Shown here one piece after another: positions 16,318-24,043 of a stretch of DNA of 32,735 bases. Numbering within the stretch: position 1 is the stretch's first letter; each line of letters starts with the position of its first letter. Position numbers and translations under genes: made by a program. This DNA comes from Alphaproteobacteria bacterium (GTDB lineage Bacteria; Pseudomonadota; Alphaproteobacteria; CACIAM-22H2). The notes under the pieces were generated by a model that saw nothing but the letters and a program-made list of their open reading frames with translations, had not been told where the DNA came from and made no database searches. The stretch is from the NCBI GenBank assembly GCA_016793045.1, contig JAEUKZ010000202.1, positions 1 through 32,735 on the forward strand. Reading direction: 5' to 3'.

Positions 16318-17409
16318 ATGAGTTCGAAATCCATATCCGCGCCCGCCCCCGAGGGCGTGCGTCAGGTCGTCTACAACGACATTTCGGCGATCATGGGGCC
16401 CGAAGGGCCGCGCCGGCAGAACCTCAGCGGATTCGACCCGATCTACGCGGACTTCGTGGACTATATCATCCGCTGCACGCACATCATCTGGGACGAACGC
16501 GCCGTCGGCCTCATCGACACGCATTACACGCACAATTCGGTCGTCTTCACGCCTTACCACACGGCGTATTCGCGCGAGGAGATCGTCGCGTCGACCCTGC
16601 GCTCGATGGCCGGCTATGCCGACCGACACGGTTTCGGCAACGAAGTGATCTGGAGCGGCGACGACAAGACCGGCTTCTACTCGTCGCATCGGGTCACGTC
16701 GGTCTGCCGCAATACGGGCTGGACCGAATTCGGGCCGCCGACCCATCGCAAGCTCTCATGGGTCACGGTTGCCGACTGCATGGTGTTCGAGAACCGGATC
16801 TACAAGGAGTGGATCGTTCGCGACTATCTTGCGATCGTGCTCCAACTCGGCCTCAATCCCCGCGAAGTCGGCGCGTCGATGGCCGCCAAGAAGGCCGCCA
16901 AGGGCGAAACGCTTCCGGACTACGGCGACATCGACCGCCTGCGCGGCCAGCTGCCCGCGCCCGAGGCCTGGACCGGCCCGGAAACCGACGATCCGGTCGC
17001 CGCGATGGTCTGCCAGTTCCTTCACGACGTCTGGAACCGCCGTAGGTTTGACCGCATCGCGCAGATCTACGCGCCGCACGCGGTCACCCATGTGCCGCCG
17101 ATGCGCTCGATCATCGGCCGCGAGGCCTATTGCGGCTATGCGATCACGCTGCTGGCGATGATGACCAACGCCGGTCTGCACATCCATCACGTCTGCTCGG
17201 TGCCCGGCACCGGCGGCGAGCGGCTGGTGGCCGTTCGCTGGACCCTCGACGGCCATCACGACGGCCCGGGCCGCCTCGGCGAGCCGACCGGCAAGCGGCT
17301 GAGCCTGTGGGGCATCTCGCACTTCCGCGTCGGCGGCGGACAGATCCTCGAGCACTGGATGGTGGCCGACGAACTCAGCCTCTACGTCCAGCTTGCGATG
17401 CCGGCATGA
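16318..17409 (+). CDS. Two-domain SnoaL/NTF2-like protein 2
   Basis: The 363-residue product is a close paralogue of the preceding one. Shared blocks include IWDERAVGLI, VASTLRSMAGYADRHG, NEVIWSGDD, FYSSHRVTSVCRNTGW in the first domain and VCQFLHDVWNRRRFDRI, VAVRWTLDGHHDG, GRLGEPTGKRLSL in the second. Both domains have the NTF2 cone pattern. Repeated His, Asp and Trp residues (SSHR, DGHHDG, VADELS) would line the two pockets and are candidate catalytic or binding residues. AAAGGA precedes the ATG at 16318 by seven bases, and only 17 bases separate it from the previous stop. The pair is therefore one transcript, probably under operator site 2. No close characterised relative comes to mind. An isomerase, dehydratase or lactone-opening role in the catabolic pathway is possible. 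Confidence 0.82.
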   Translation: MSSKSISAPAPEGVRQVVYNDISAIMGPEGPRRQNLSGFDPIYADFVDYIIRCTHIIWDERAVGLIDTHYTHNSVVFTPYHTAYSREEIVASTLRSMAGYADRHGFGNEVIWSGDDKTGFYSSHRVTSVCRNTGWTEFGPPTHRKLSWVTVADCMVFENRIYKEWIVRDYLAIVLQLGLNPREVGASMAAKKAAKGETLPDYGDIDRLRGQLPAPEAWTGPETDDPVAAMVCQFLHDVWNRRRFDRIAQIYAPHAVTHVPPMRSIIGREAYCGYAITLLAMMTNAGLHIHHVCSVPGTGGERLVAVRWTLDGHHDGPGRLGEPTGKRLSLWGISHFRVGGGQILEHWMVADELSLYVQLAMPA

Positions 17410-17426
17410 GCGGCGGAACGCCCGGC

Positions 17427-17443
17427 TTGCATACGTAGTCCAA
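17427..17443. promoter_or_regulatory. LacI-type operator, site 3 (TTGCATACGTAGTCCAA)
   Basis: The site differs from site 2 by one base over 17. It lies 18 bases after the SnoaL-like 2 stop and about 150 bases before the ABC binding-protein ATG, placing the import operon under the same regulator. Confidence 0.75.
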
Positions 17444-17500
17444 CGGCCTCGGCCATGACCGAAGGGTGGGAGAATCCGCACCGACGACGCAGTTTCGCTT

Positions 17501-17523
17501 CGTCACCCCGGCGAGGGGTGACG
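17501..17523 (+). repeat. Leader hairpin of the ABC operon (CGTCACCCC stem)
   Basis: CGTCACCCC (17501-17509) and GGGGTGACG (17515-17523) form a perfect nine-base-pair stem with a GGCGA loop. A weaker stem (GCCGG 17540-17544 with CCGGC 17552-17556) follows. They lie between operator site 3 and the start codon of the binding-protein gene. They could be a REP-like element or part of a structured leader. No T-run follows, so a terminator is unlikely. Confidence 0.55.
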
Positions 17524-17591
17524 CCACGACGGGGAGGAAGCCGGGTCTCATCCGGCAATCGCGCATAGGACATCCGAAGAAGGAGACAACC

Positions 17592-18911
17592 ATGCTTTTC
17601 GATCGCAGACAGTTCCTCGGTGCGACCGCCGGCGCCGCCGCCACCGCGGCACTCGGCCAGAACGCGTTGGCCCAGGCCCCTGGGGCGGCGTTCGTCCCGA
17701 CGCCGGGCAAGCCGTGGAACGGCACCGAGCTCAAGGTGCTGTGCGTCGTCGCTTCGCAGTTCCGCGCCCACGAGGCGCGCGTGCCGCAGTTCACCGAGGC
17801 GACCGGCATCCGCGTCACCTACACCAATGTTCCGTTCGGCAATCTGCGTGAAACGCTGACGGCCGAAATGGTCGGCGGCGCGCGGACATACGACCTCGCG
17901 GTCGCGATGGACAGCTGGGTGCCCTCGCTCGCCAATCTGTGGGACCCGATCGACGAGCGCGTGCGTGCGGCGAACGTCGATCTTGAGCGCTATCCCAACG
18001 CCTTCCTGCATGCCGGCCGCATCGACGGCAAGCTGCTCGGCCTGCCGGTGCGCTGCCACGTGCAGCTCATGTTCTACCGCAAGGACCTCTTCCAGCAGGC
18101 GGGCATGCAGCCGCCGAACACCTGGGACGACGTCGTCAATGCCGGCAAGGCGATCCAGGAGCGCAACCCGAACGTCTCCGGCATCGCGATGTACTACGGC
18201 AAGAACGCCGGCCAGAACCTGATGATCTGGTACAACTTCCTGTGGGGCAAGGGCGTCGACCTCTTCGACGCGCAGGGCCGCCCGTCGTTCAACAGCGAAG
18301 GCGGCATCGCGGCGACGCGCGACTACATCGGCCTGCTGCGCGAACATCGCGTGGCCTCGCCGGGCTCGCTCACCTTCAACGAAGGCGACGCGACGACGTC
18401 GTTCGTGCAGGGCAACGCCGCGATGATCCCGGTGTGGTGGTGGGTCATCTCGCGCATGACCGATCCCAACCAGTCGCGTCTCACGCGCGAACAGGTCGGT
18501 TTCGTGCCGCTGCCCACCTATGCGGGCGCGCCGCGCTCGACCTACACCAACTCCTGGCCCTTCGGCATCACGCGCGGCTCGACGAAGAAGGATGCCGCCT
18601 TCGAGTTCCTGCGCTGGATGACCCACCCCTCGATCGAGCGCAGCATCCTCCTCGACCCCCGGGAGACCGACGTCGTCTCCGTCCACTGGTCGAACCTGCG
18701 CGACCCGGAGGTCAACCAGCGCTTCAACGGCATGCACAACTTCGCCGCCCAGACGCTCGAGCGCACACGCGTGTTCACCTACACGACGCAGACGCTGCCG
18801 ATGATCGAGGTGATGGAGAACATCATGTCCGACATGGCGACGGGTGCGAAGCAGATCCCCGAGGGACTGAACGAAATGGCGAGCCGCGTCGCGCGGATCG
18901 TCCGGCGTTGA
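17592..18911 (+). CDS. ABC transporter substrate-binding protein (sugar type)
   Basis: The 439-residue product is a family 1 extracellular solute-binding protein that captures a substrate in the periplasm for the membrane complex encoded next. It has a Tat-type signal (DRRQFLGATAG, residues 4-14) with cleavage near ALA (27). The mature protein opens with GTELKVLCVVASQF and has FTEATGIRVTYTNVPF, DLAVAMDSWVPSLANLWDP and FVQGNAAMIPVWWW, all typical of the sugar-binding cluster. AAGGAG lies seven bases before the ATG at 17592. The leader contains a LacI-type operator and a hairpin. Related proteins bind mono- or oligosaccharides, polyols and glycerol-phosphate-like compounds. The ligand here is unknown. 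Confidence 0.9.
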   Translation: MLFDRRQFLGATAGAAATAALGQNALAQAPGAAFVPTPGKPWNGTELKVLCVVASQFRAHEARVPQFTEATGIRVTYTNVPFGNLRETLTAEMVGGARTYDLAVAMDSWVPSLANLWDPIDERVRAANVDLERYPNAFLHAGRIDGKLLGLPVRCHVQLMFYRKDLFQQAGMQPPNTWDDVVNAGKAIQERNPNVSGIAMYYGKNAGQNLMIWYNFLWGKGVDLFDAQGRPSFNSEGGIAATRDYIGLLREHRVASPGSLTFNEGDATTSFVQGNAAMIPVWWWVISRMTDPNQSRLTREQVGFVPLPTYAGAPRSTYTNSWPFGITRGSTKKDAAFEFLRWMTHPSIERSILLDPRETDVVSVHWSNLRDPEVNQRFNGMHNFAAQTLERTRVFTYTTQTLPMIEVMENIMSDMATGAKQIPEGLNEMASRVARIVRR

Positions 18912-18929
18912 TTCCATCCGGCTGAGGAT

Positions 18930-18974
18930 TTCCGGATGCGGGCGGGTGGACCGACTGCCCACCCGCATCCGGAA
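18930..18974 (+). promoter_or_regulatory. Strong hairpin between binding-protein and permease genes
   Basis: TTCCGGATGCGGG (18930-18942) pairs perfectly over 13 bases with CCCGCATCCGGAA (18962-18974), and inner GGG/CCC pairs extend the stem. No T-run follows. The likely effect is stabilising the upstream message or partly stopping read-through, so that more binding protein than permease is made. Confidence 0.8.
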
Positions 18975-18991
18975 CCCAAACGTCGATTGCC

Positions 18992-19867
18992 ATGTCCGAT
19001 CGCCTTCTCAAATACCTCCTGCTGCTGCCGGCAATTCTCATCGTCGTGCTGACGACGGTCTATCCGCTGGCCTTCTCGCTGATCACGTCGTTCCGCGACT
19101 GGGATCTTACGCGCAATCTCGAGCCCACCGGCTTCGTCGGGTTCGAGAACTACGTCTACGCGCTGACCGAGGATTACGACTTCTACGACGCGGTGCGCGT
19201 CACCGTCTGGTTCGTCGTTCTCGACGTCGCCGCGACGGTGCTGATCGCGCTCGGCCTCGCGGTCATTCTCCGGCGCAACGGCACACTGCACCGCGCCACG
19301 CGCGTGCTGCTGATCCTGCCCTTCGCGATGAGCCCGGCTCTGATCGGGATTTCCTGGCGCTTCATGTTCAATCCGGAGGTCGGGGTCTTCACCTACGTGC
19401 TCGGCGTGCTGTTCCCGTGGCTGCGCGGTCAGGCCTGGCTCGCCGATCCCACGCTCGCCATGGCGGCGATGGTGAGTTGCGACGTCTGGCACTGGATGCC
19501 GTACATGACCCTGGTCCTGCTCGGCGGTCTCGCCTCTCTGCCGCGCGACAGCGAGGAAGCCGCGCGGATCGACGGCGCGAGCGAATGGCGCGTGTTCCTC
19601 GACGTCACGTTGCCTCAGCTCCGCCCGGTGATCGCGGTCGTGACCATCCTCAAGACCGTCTTCGCCCTCAAGATGTTCGACCAGGTGGTGACGCTCACCG
19701 GCGGCGGCCCGGGCAACCGGACCGCGACGCTGGCATACCTCGTCTACCGGGTCGCATTCAGCGCCTTCGACATGGGCGCGGCCTCGGCGCTGGCCTGGAT
19801 CCTGACGGCCGTGCTGATCGCGCTCGGCGCATACTACATGCGCTTCCTGATCGTGAAGGCACACTGA
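18992..19867 (+). CDS. ABC transporter permease 1 (MalF/UgpA type)
   Basis: The 291-residue inner-membrane permease has about six transmembrane helices, the first at about 8-28 (LLLLPAILIVVLTTVYPLAF). The cytoplasmic EAA loop, which contacts the ATPase, is EEAARIDGASEWRVFLDVTLP near residues 188-208. It follows the binding-protein gene after a hairpin and is followed two bases after its stop by permease 2. It has only a weak ribosome-binding site. Length and layout match sugar permeases of the MalF/UgpA branch without the extra MalF periplasmic loop. Confidence 0.9.
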   Translation: MSDRLLKYLLLLPAILIVVLTTVYPLAFSLITSFRDWDLTRNLEPTGFVGFENYVYALTEDYDFYDAVRVTVWFVVLDVAATVLIALGLAVILRRNGTLHRATRVLLILPFAMSPALIGISWRFMFNPEVGVFTYVLGVLFPWLRGQAWLADPTLAMAAMVSCDVWHWMPYMTLVLLGGLASLPRDSEEAARIDGASEWRVFLDVTLPQLRPVIAVVTILKTVFALKMFDQVVTLTGGGPGNRTATLAYLVYRVAFSAFDMGAASALAWILTAVLIALGAYYMRFLIVKAH

Positions 19868-19869
19868 CG

Positions 19870-20724
19870 ATGGCGGCGGACTTCGAAGCCCCGCGGATCT
19901 CGTACGCGACGCGCCGGCGCCTCGCCCGCGTGGCGGAGACGACGATCCTGCTGATCACCCTCGCGATCATCGTCTTTCCGATCGCCTGGATCATCACCAC
20001 GGCATTCAAGACGCCGCGCGACGTCTACGACCTGTCGATCGTCTTCCCGCCAACGGTCCAGAACTTCGTCATCGCGTTCAACGCGCCGTGGAATCTCGGC
20101 AGCAAGCTGGTCAACAGCATCGTCGTGTCGACCGTCACGGTGGGCATCGCGATTCCGATCGCCACGCTCGCCGCCTACTCGTTCTCGCGCTTCGAGTTCT
20201 TCATGAAGCGGAGCTTGTTCCTGCTGGTGCTGGCGACGCAGTTCATTCCCGCCGTCGTGATCATCCTGCCGTTCTTCCTGATGTTCCGGGACGTGGCCCT
20301 GATGGACACGCGCACCGGCCTCATCATCGTCAATCTCGCGATCGTCACGCCCTTCGCGGTCTGGATGATCAAGGGCTACCTCGACGCCATTCCGAACGAA
20401 AGCGAGGAGGCCGCGCTGGTCGACGGCGCCAGCCGCGTGCGGGTGATCTTCGACGTCGTCGTGCCGATGGCGCTCCCGGGAATGATCACGGCCGCAGTGT
20501 TCTGCTTCATCCTGACCTGGAACGAGTTCATCTTCGCCCTGATCCTCACGCGCGAGAACGCGGTGACGCTGCCGGTCGGGCTGATCAGCTTCCGCACCGA
20601 GCGCGGCGACTGGTGGGAGCTGATCGCGGCCTCCGGGATCATCATCACGGTTCCGATGTTCATGCTGGCGCTGGTGATTCAGCGCCATTTCGTCAAGGGA
20701 ATGACGATGGGCGCGGTAAGGTAG
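19870..20724 (+). CDS. ABC transporter permease 2 (MalG/UgpE type)
   Basis: The 284-residue product is the second membrane subunit of the importer. A first helix at about 22-42 (ETTILLITLAIIVFPIAW) precedes FKTPRDVYD, a segment typical of MalG-type subunits. The EAA loop is EEAALVDGASRVRVIFDVVVP near 179-199, and the C-terminus ends FVKGMTMGAVR, the usual MalG-like tail. The ATG at 19870 lies two bases after the permease 1 stop, indicating translational coupling. The ATPase gene begins two bases after its own stop. Confidence 0.92.
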   Translation: MAADFEAPRISYATRRRLARVAETTILLITLAIIVFPIAWIITTAFKTPRDVYDLSIVFPPTVQNFVIAFNAPWNLGSKLVNSIVVSTVTVGIAIPIATLAAYSFSRFEFFMKRSLFLLVLATQFIPAVVIILPFFLMFRDVALMDTRTGLIIVNLAIVTPFAVWMIKGYLDAIPNESEEAALVDGASRVRVIFDVVVPMALPGMITAAVFCFILTWNEFIFALILTRENAVTLPVGLISFRTERGDWWELIAASGIIITVPMFMLALVIQRHFVKGMTMGAVR

Positions 20725-20726
20725 TC

Positions 20727-21782
20727 ATGGCAGAAATCGTCCTTTCCGGCGTCACCAAGCGCTTCGGCGACTTCGTCGCCGTCCACACGCTCGACCTCGC
20801 GGTCGTCGACCGCGAGTTCCTCGTTCTCCTCGGCCCATCGGGCTGCGGCAAGACGACGACGATGCGGATGATCGCCGGCCTCGAGGAGCCGAGCGCAGGG
20901 GAGATCCGCATCGGCGGCCGGGTCGTCAACGACCTGCCGCCGCGCGCGCGCGACGTCGCCATGGTCTTCCAGAACTACGGGCTCTACCCGCACATGTCGG
21001 TGGCCGACAACATCGGCTACCCGCTCAAGCTGCGCGGCGTGCCGCGCGAGGAGCGTGCAGCTCAAGTCCGCGCCGTTGCAGCGAAGGTCCGGCTGGATGG
21101 CCTGCTGGAACGAAAGCCCGCCGCGCTGTCGGGCGGCCAGCGCCAGCGCGTCGGCCTCGCCCGCGCGCTGATCCGCAAGCCGACGGTCTTCCTGATGGAC
21201 GAGCCGCTGTCGAACCTCGACGCCAAGCTGCGCGTCGAGATGCGCGCCGAACTCAAGCATCTTCATCACGAGCTCGCGGTGACGACCGTCTACGTGACGC
21301 ATGACCAGATCGAGGCCATGACGCTCGCCACGCGCGTCGCGGTGATGAACAAGGGGATCATCCACCAGCTCGGCACGCCCGACGAGATCTACAACGAGCC
21401 TGCAGACCTGTTCGTCGCCGGCTTCATCGGCTCGCCAGCGATGAACCTCATCGACGGCCGGATCGACGACGGCACCTTCGTCGCCGGCCGGTTGCGGATC
21501 GACGGCCTCGGCCGGAGTACGCGCGAATCGGTCGTGCTCGGCATCCGGCCGGAGGACATGACGATCGGGCCGGCGGGATCGGGGCACGGCGACCTGCCCG
21601 TCTATTCCAGCGAACTCACCGGCGACTCGACGCTGATCACCCTCGCCGACGGCAACACGCGCATCGCGGTGCGGGCGGACAAGACCGTCCGACCGGCGAT
21701 CGACGATGTCGTCGCGCTGCGGATCGATCCGCGACGCTGCTACCTCTTCGACGCCGCGACGACGCGCCGGCTCGCAATCTGA
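20727..21782 (+). CDS. ABC transporter ATPase (MalK/UgpC type)
   Basis: The 351-residue ATPase energises the importer on the cytoplasmic side. Walker A is GPSGCGKT (36-43), the Q-loop is at Gln82 (VFQNYGLYPHM), the signature is LSGGQ (134-138), Walker B is VFLMDEP (154-160) with Glu159, and the switch His is His192 (THDQIEAMTL). A C-terminal TOBE/MalK-like regulatory domain (about 235-351) includes LGIRPEDM. This class can pair with several sugar permeases. It completes a full importer with the three genes upstream, and the bicupin gene follows after 23 bases. Confidence 0.93.
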   Translation: MAEIVLSGVTKRFGDFVAVHTLDLAVVDREFLVLLGPSGCGKTTTMRMIAGLEEPSAGEIRIGGRVVNDLPPRARDVAMVFQNYGLYPHMSVADNIGYPLKLRGVPREERAAQVRAVAAKVRLDGLLERKPAALSGGQRQRVGLARALIRKPTVFLMDEPLSNLDAKLRVEMRAELKHLHHELAVTTVYVTHDQIEAMTLATRVAVMNKGIIHQLGTPDEIYNEPADLFVAGFIGSPAMNLIDGRIDDGTFVAGRLRIDGLGRSTRESVVLGIRPEDMTIGPAGSGHGDLPVYSSELTGDSTLITLADGNTRIAVRADKTVRPAIDDVVALRIDPRRCYLFDAATTRRLAI

Positions 21783-21805
21783 GCTTCACACCAAAGGCCT
21801 CAACG

Positions 21806-22834
21806 ATGACCCAGCCCTGGACTCCGGAACGCATGGCGCAGCGGATCGTGCGCTACGGCGAACTGATTCCCTGCACCGCCGCCTTCATCGACGCGAAGAC
21901 GCCCGGGTCGCACCTCAAGGAGAACTTCACGATCATCGGTCCGGGCGTCGCCGAGAACCCGCGCCAACACGTGCACATCCGCGAACCGCACGGATTCAAC
22001 ATCGGCGGGGCGCGCCAGCCACCGCGGATCGTCAACTCGCAGCACAGTCACGACACCGCGGAGGTCTTCATGGTGCTCAAGGGCACCTGGAGCTTCATTC
22101 TCGGCCCCAGGAAGGAGGACGGAGCGGTCACGTTGCAGCCCGGCGACGTCATCTCCATCCCCACCCACGTCTTCCGCGGGTTCGAGAATGTCGGCAGCGA
22201 GATGGGATTCCTGTTTGCGATCCTCGGCGGCGACGACCCGGGGCACGTCACATGGTCGCCCGACGTTCTCCATGCCGCGCATGGCCACGGCCTCATCCTG
22301 CTCGAGGACGGGCGGCTCGTCGACACCACGATCGGCGAGCAGATCCCTGCGGGTGCGAAGGTCGCGCGCCCTCTCGGCGCCGCGGAGATGGCGCGCTTCC
22401 ATCGCTACGGCGCCGCAAAGATGGGCTTGGTGCGCCGCGACGAACTCGTTCCTGCGCCTGCAGCCGGACTGCCCGGTATCGAGCAGCGTTGCGCGCTGGT
22501 GATCGCCGACGATCCAGCGGCACCCATCGCATGGCCGCATGGCTTCAGCCTGCGCGCCCTGCAGCTGCGCAACGGCGAGGCCAGCCGGCCGGCACGTTTC
22601 GATCGCCAGGTCGTCCTGCTTGTCCATGACGGCCAATGGCGGCTCGAGTGGGACGACCGGCACGGCGGCCACGGCGCGGTCGATCTTGCCGGCGGCGACA
22701 GCGTCACGGTTCCCGACGGCGTCGACCACTCGGTCCGGCAGGTGGCACCCGGCGGCGGGCTTTGCTGGATGGTGACGCGCGGCGACCGTCCGGTCGCGGC
22801 GCTGCAATCCGGTGCCGCCGCCACCGTCGCCTGA
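21806..22834 (+). CDS. Bicupin protein
   Basis: The 342-residue product appears to contain two cupin barrels. The N-terminal cupin keeps metal ligands: HSH at 80-82 and Glu86 in QHSHDTAEVFMVLKG, and His121 in IPTHVFRGFEN. The C-terminal barrel (about 235-330, with WRLEWDD, GGDSVTVPDGVDHSVRQV) keeps the fold pattern but lacks the full HxH...E set, so it may be structural. Bicupins include oxalate decarboxylases, dioxygenases, isomerases and sugar-acid enzymes; the N-terminal region here has no match I can name. AAAGG lies upstream of the ATG at 21806. It is the fifth gene of the probable ABC operon and lies 11 bases from the MetE-like gene. A metal-dependent step on the imported compound is the likely role. 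Confidence 0.8.
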   Translation: MTQPWTPERMAQRIVRYGELIPCTAAFIDAKTPGSHLKENFTIIGPGVAENPRQHVHIREPHGFNIGGARQPPRIVNSQHSHDTAEVFMVLKGTWSFILGPRKEDGAVTLQPGDVISIPTHVFRGFENVGSEMGFLFAILGGDDPGHVTWSPDVLHAAHGHGLILLEDGRLVDTTIGEQIPAGAKVARPLGAAEMARFHRYGAAKMGLVRRDELVPAPAAGLPGIEQRCALVIADDPAAPIAWPHGFSLRALQLRNGEASRPARFDRQVVLLVHDGQWRLEWDDRHGGHGAVDLAGGDSVTVPDGVDHSVRQVAPGGGLCWMVTRGDRPVAALQSGAAATVA

Positions 22835-22845
22835 GGGGCTCCGCG

Positions 22846-24000
22846 ATGCACGTTTCGACCGACCGGATCCTCACGACCCATGTCGGCAGTCTGCCGCGCT
22901 CCGCTGCCGTCACCGAGATGGTCTACGCCGAGGAGAACGACAGGCCGATCGACCATCGCCGCTTCGACGCGGTGATCGCCGAGGCGGTGCGGGACGCAAT
23001 CGCCCGCCAGCGCAAGTCGGGCGTCGACGTCGTCAGCGACGGCGAAATGAGCAAGATCAGCTACGCGACCTATATCCGTCATCGGCTGACCGGCTTCGCC
23101 GGCGATTCGCCGCGCCGCGTGCCGCAGGATCTCGAGGCCTATCCGAACTATCTCGGCCGGGCGGCGAAGGGTGGCACGACGCCCACCTATCGCCGGCCGC
23201 GCTGCGTCGGCCCGATCGCGGTCAAGACGCTGGACCCGCTGCATGTCGACATCGCGACAATGAAGGCGGCGCTCGCCGGTTCCGGCGCGACGGAAGGCTT
23301 CATGAACTCCGCATCGCCCGGCGTGATCGCGCTGTTCCAGCCCGACGAGCACTATGGCGACCACCGCAAGTACCTCGAGGCGATCGGCAATGCGATGCAG
23401 GCCGAGTATGAGGCGATCGCTGCCTCAGGTCTGCTGATACAGATCGACTCGCCCGACCTCGCGCTCGGCCGTCACATGATGTTCAAGGGCCGCGGCGAGG
23501 CCGAGTTCCTCGCCATGGCCGAACTGCACGTCGAGGTTCTGAATCACGCGCTGCGGAACGTTCCGCGCGACTCCGTCCGGCTCCACATCTGCTGGGGCAA
23601 CTACGAGGGGCCGCATCACTGCGACATCGACCTCGAGAAGATCCTGCCGATCGTCGTCAAGGCGCGCGCGCGCGCGATTTCCTTCGAAGGCGCCAATCCG
23701 CGCCATGCCCATGAGTGGCGCGCCTTTACCCGCACCAAGATCCCGGACGATCTGGTGCTCATGCCCGGCGTGCTCGATTCGACGTCGAACTTCATCGAGC
23801 ATCCCGAGCTGGTTGCCGAGCGCATCGAGCGATTCGCGGCGATCGTCGGCCGAGAACGCGTCATTGCGAGCTCGGATTGCGGCTTCTCGACGTTCGCCGG
23901 CTTCGGGGTCGTCGATCCGGACATCGTGTACGCGAAACTGGAAGCGCTCGCCCAGGGAGCGGCGATCGCGAGCGCACGGCTTTGGGGCCGTCCGGACTGA
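22846..24000 (+). CDS. Stand-alone MetE C-terminal-like zinc methyltransferase family protein
   Basis: The 384-residue product corresponds to the catalytic C-terminal barrel of cobalamin-independent methionine synthase and lacks the N-terminal half. TTHVGSLPRS (10-19) is the phosphate/folate-side signature of the family. The thiol-activating zinc ligands are all present: His247 and Cys249 (RLHICWGNYEG), Glu281 (ISFEGANPR) and Cys345 (SSDCGFST). Single-domain relatives include archaeal core MetE and epoxyalkane:coenzyme M transferase, and many uncharacterised ones occur in catabolic clusters. So it could move a methyl group onto a thiol or add a thiol to an electrophile. GAGGGG lies eight bases before the ATG at 22846. 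Its place between the bicupin and SnoaL-like 3 argues against housekeeping methionine synthesis. Confidence 0.83.
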   Translation: MHVSTDRILTTHVGSLPRSAAVTEMVYAEENDRPIDHRRFDAVIAEAVRDAIARQRKSGVDVVSDGEMSKISYATYIRHRLTGFAGDSPRRVPQDLEAYPNYLGRAAKGGTTPTYRRPRCVGPIAVKTLDPLHVDIATMKAALAGSGATEGFMNSASPGVIALFQPDEHYGDHRKYLEAIGNAMQAEYEAIAASGLLIQIDSPDLALGRHMMFKGRGEAEFLAMAELHVEVLNHALRNVPRDSVRLHICWGNYEGPHHCDIDLEKILPIVVKARARAISFEGANPRHAHEWRAFTRTKIPDDLVLMPGVLDSTSNFIEHPELVAERIERFAAIVGRERVIASSDCGFSTFAGFGVVDPDIVYAKLEALAQGAAIASARLWGRPD

Positions 24001-24043
24001 CGACGCCTCGCCCTGCAGCAACCCCACGCCCGACCGAGGGACC

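Noticed and set aside
17445-17591. Riboswitch in the ABC operon leader
   Set aside because: Two hairpins are present, but I recognise no conserved core of a known riboswitch class.
22835-22845. SAM or cobalamin riboswitch before the MetE-like gene
   Set aside because: The gap to the bicupin gene is only 11 bases, too short for such an element.
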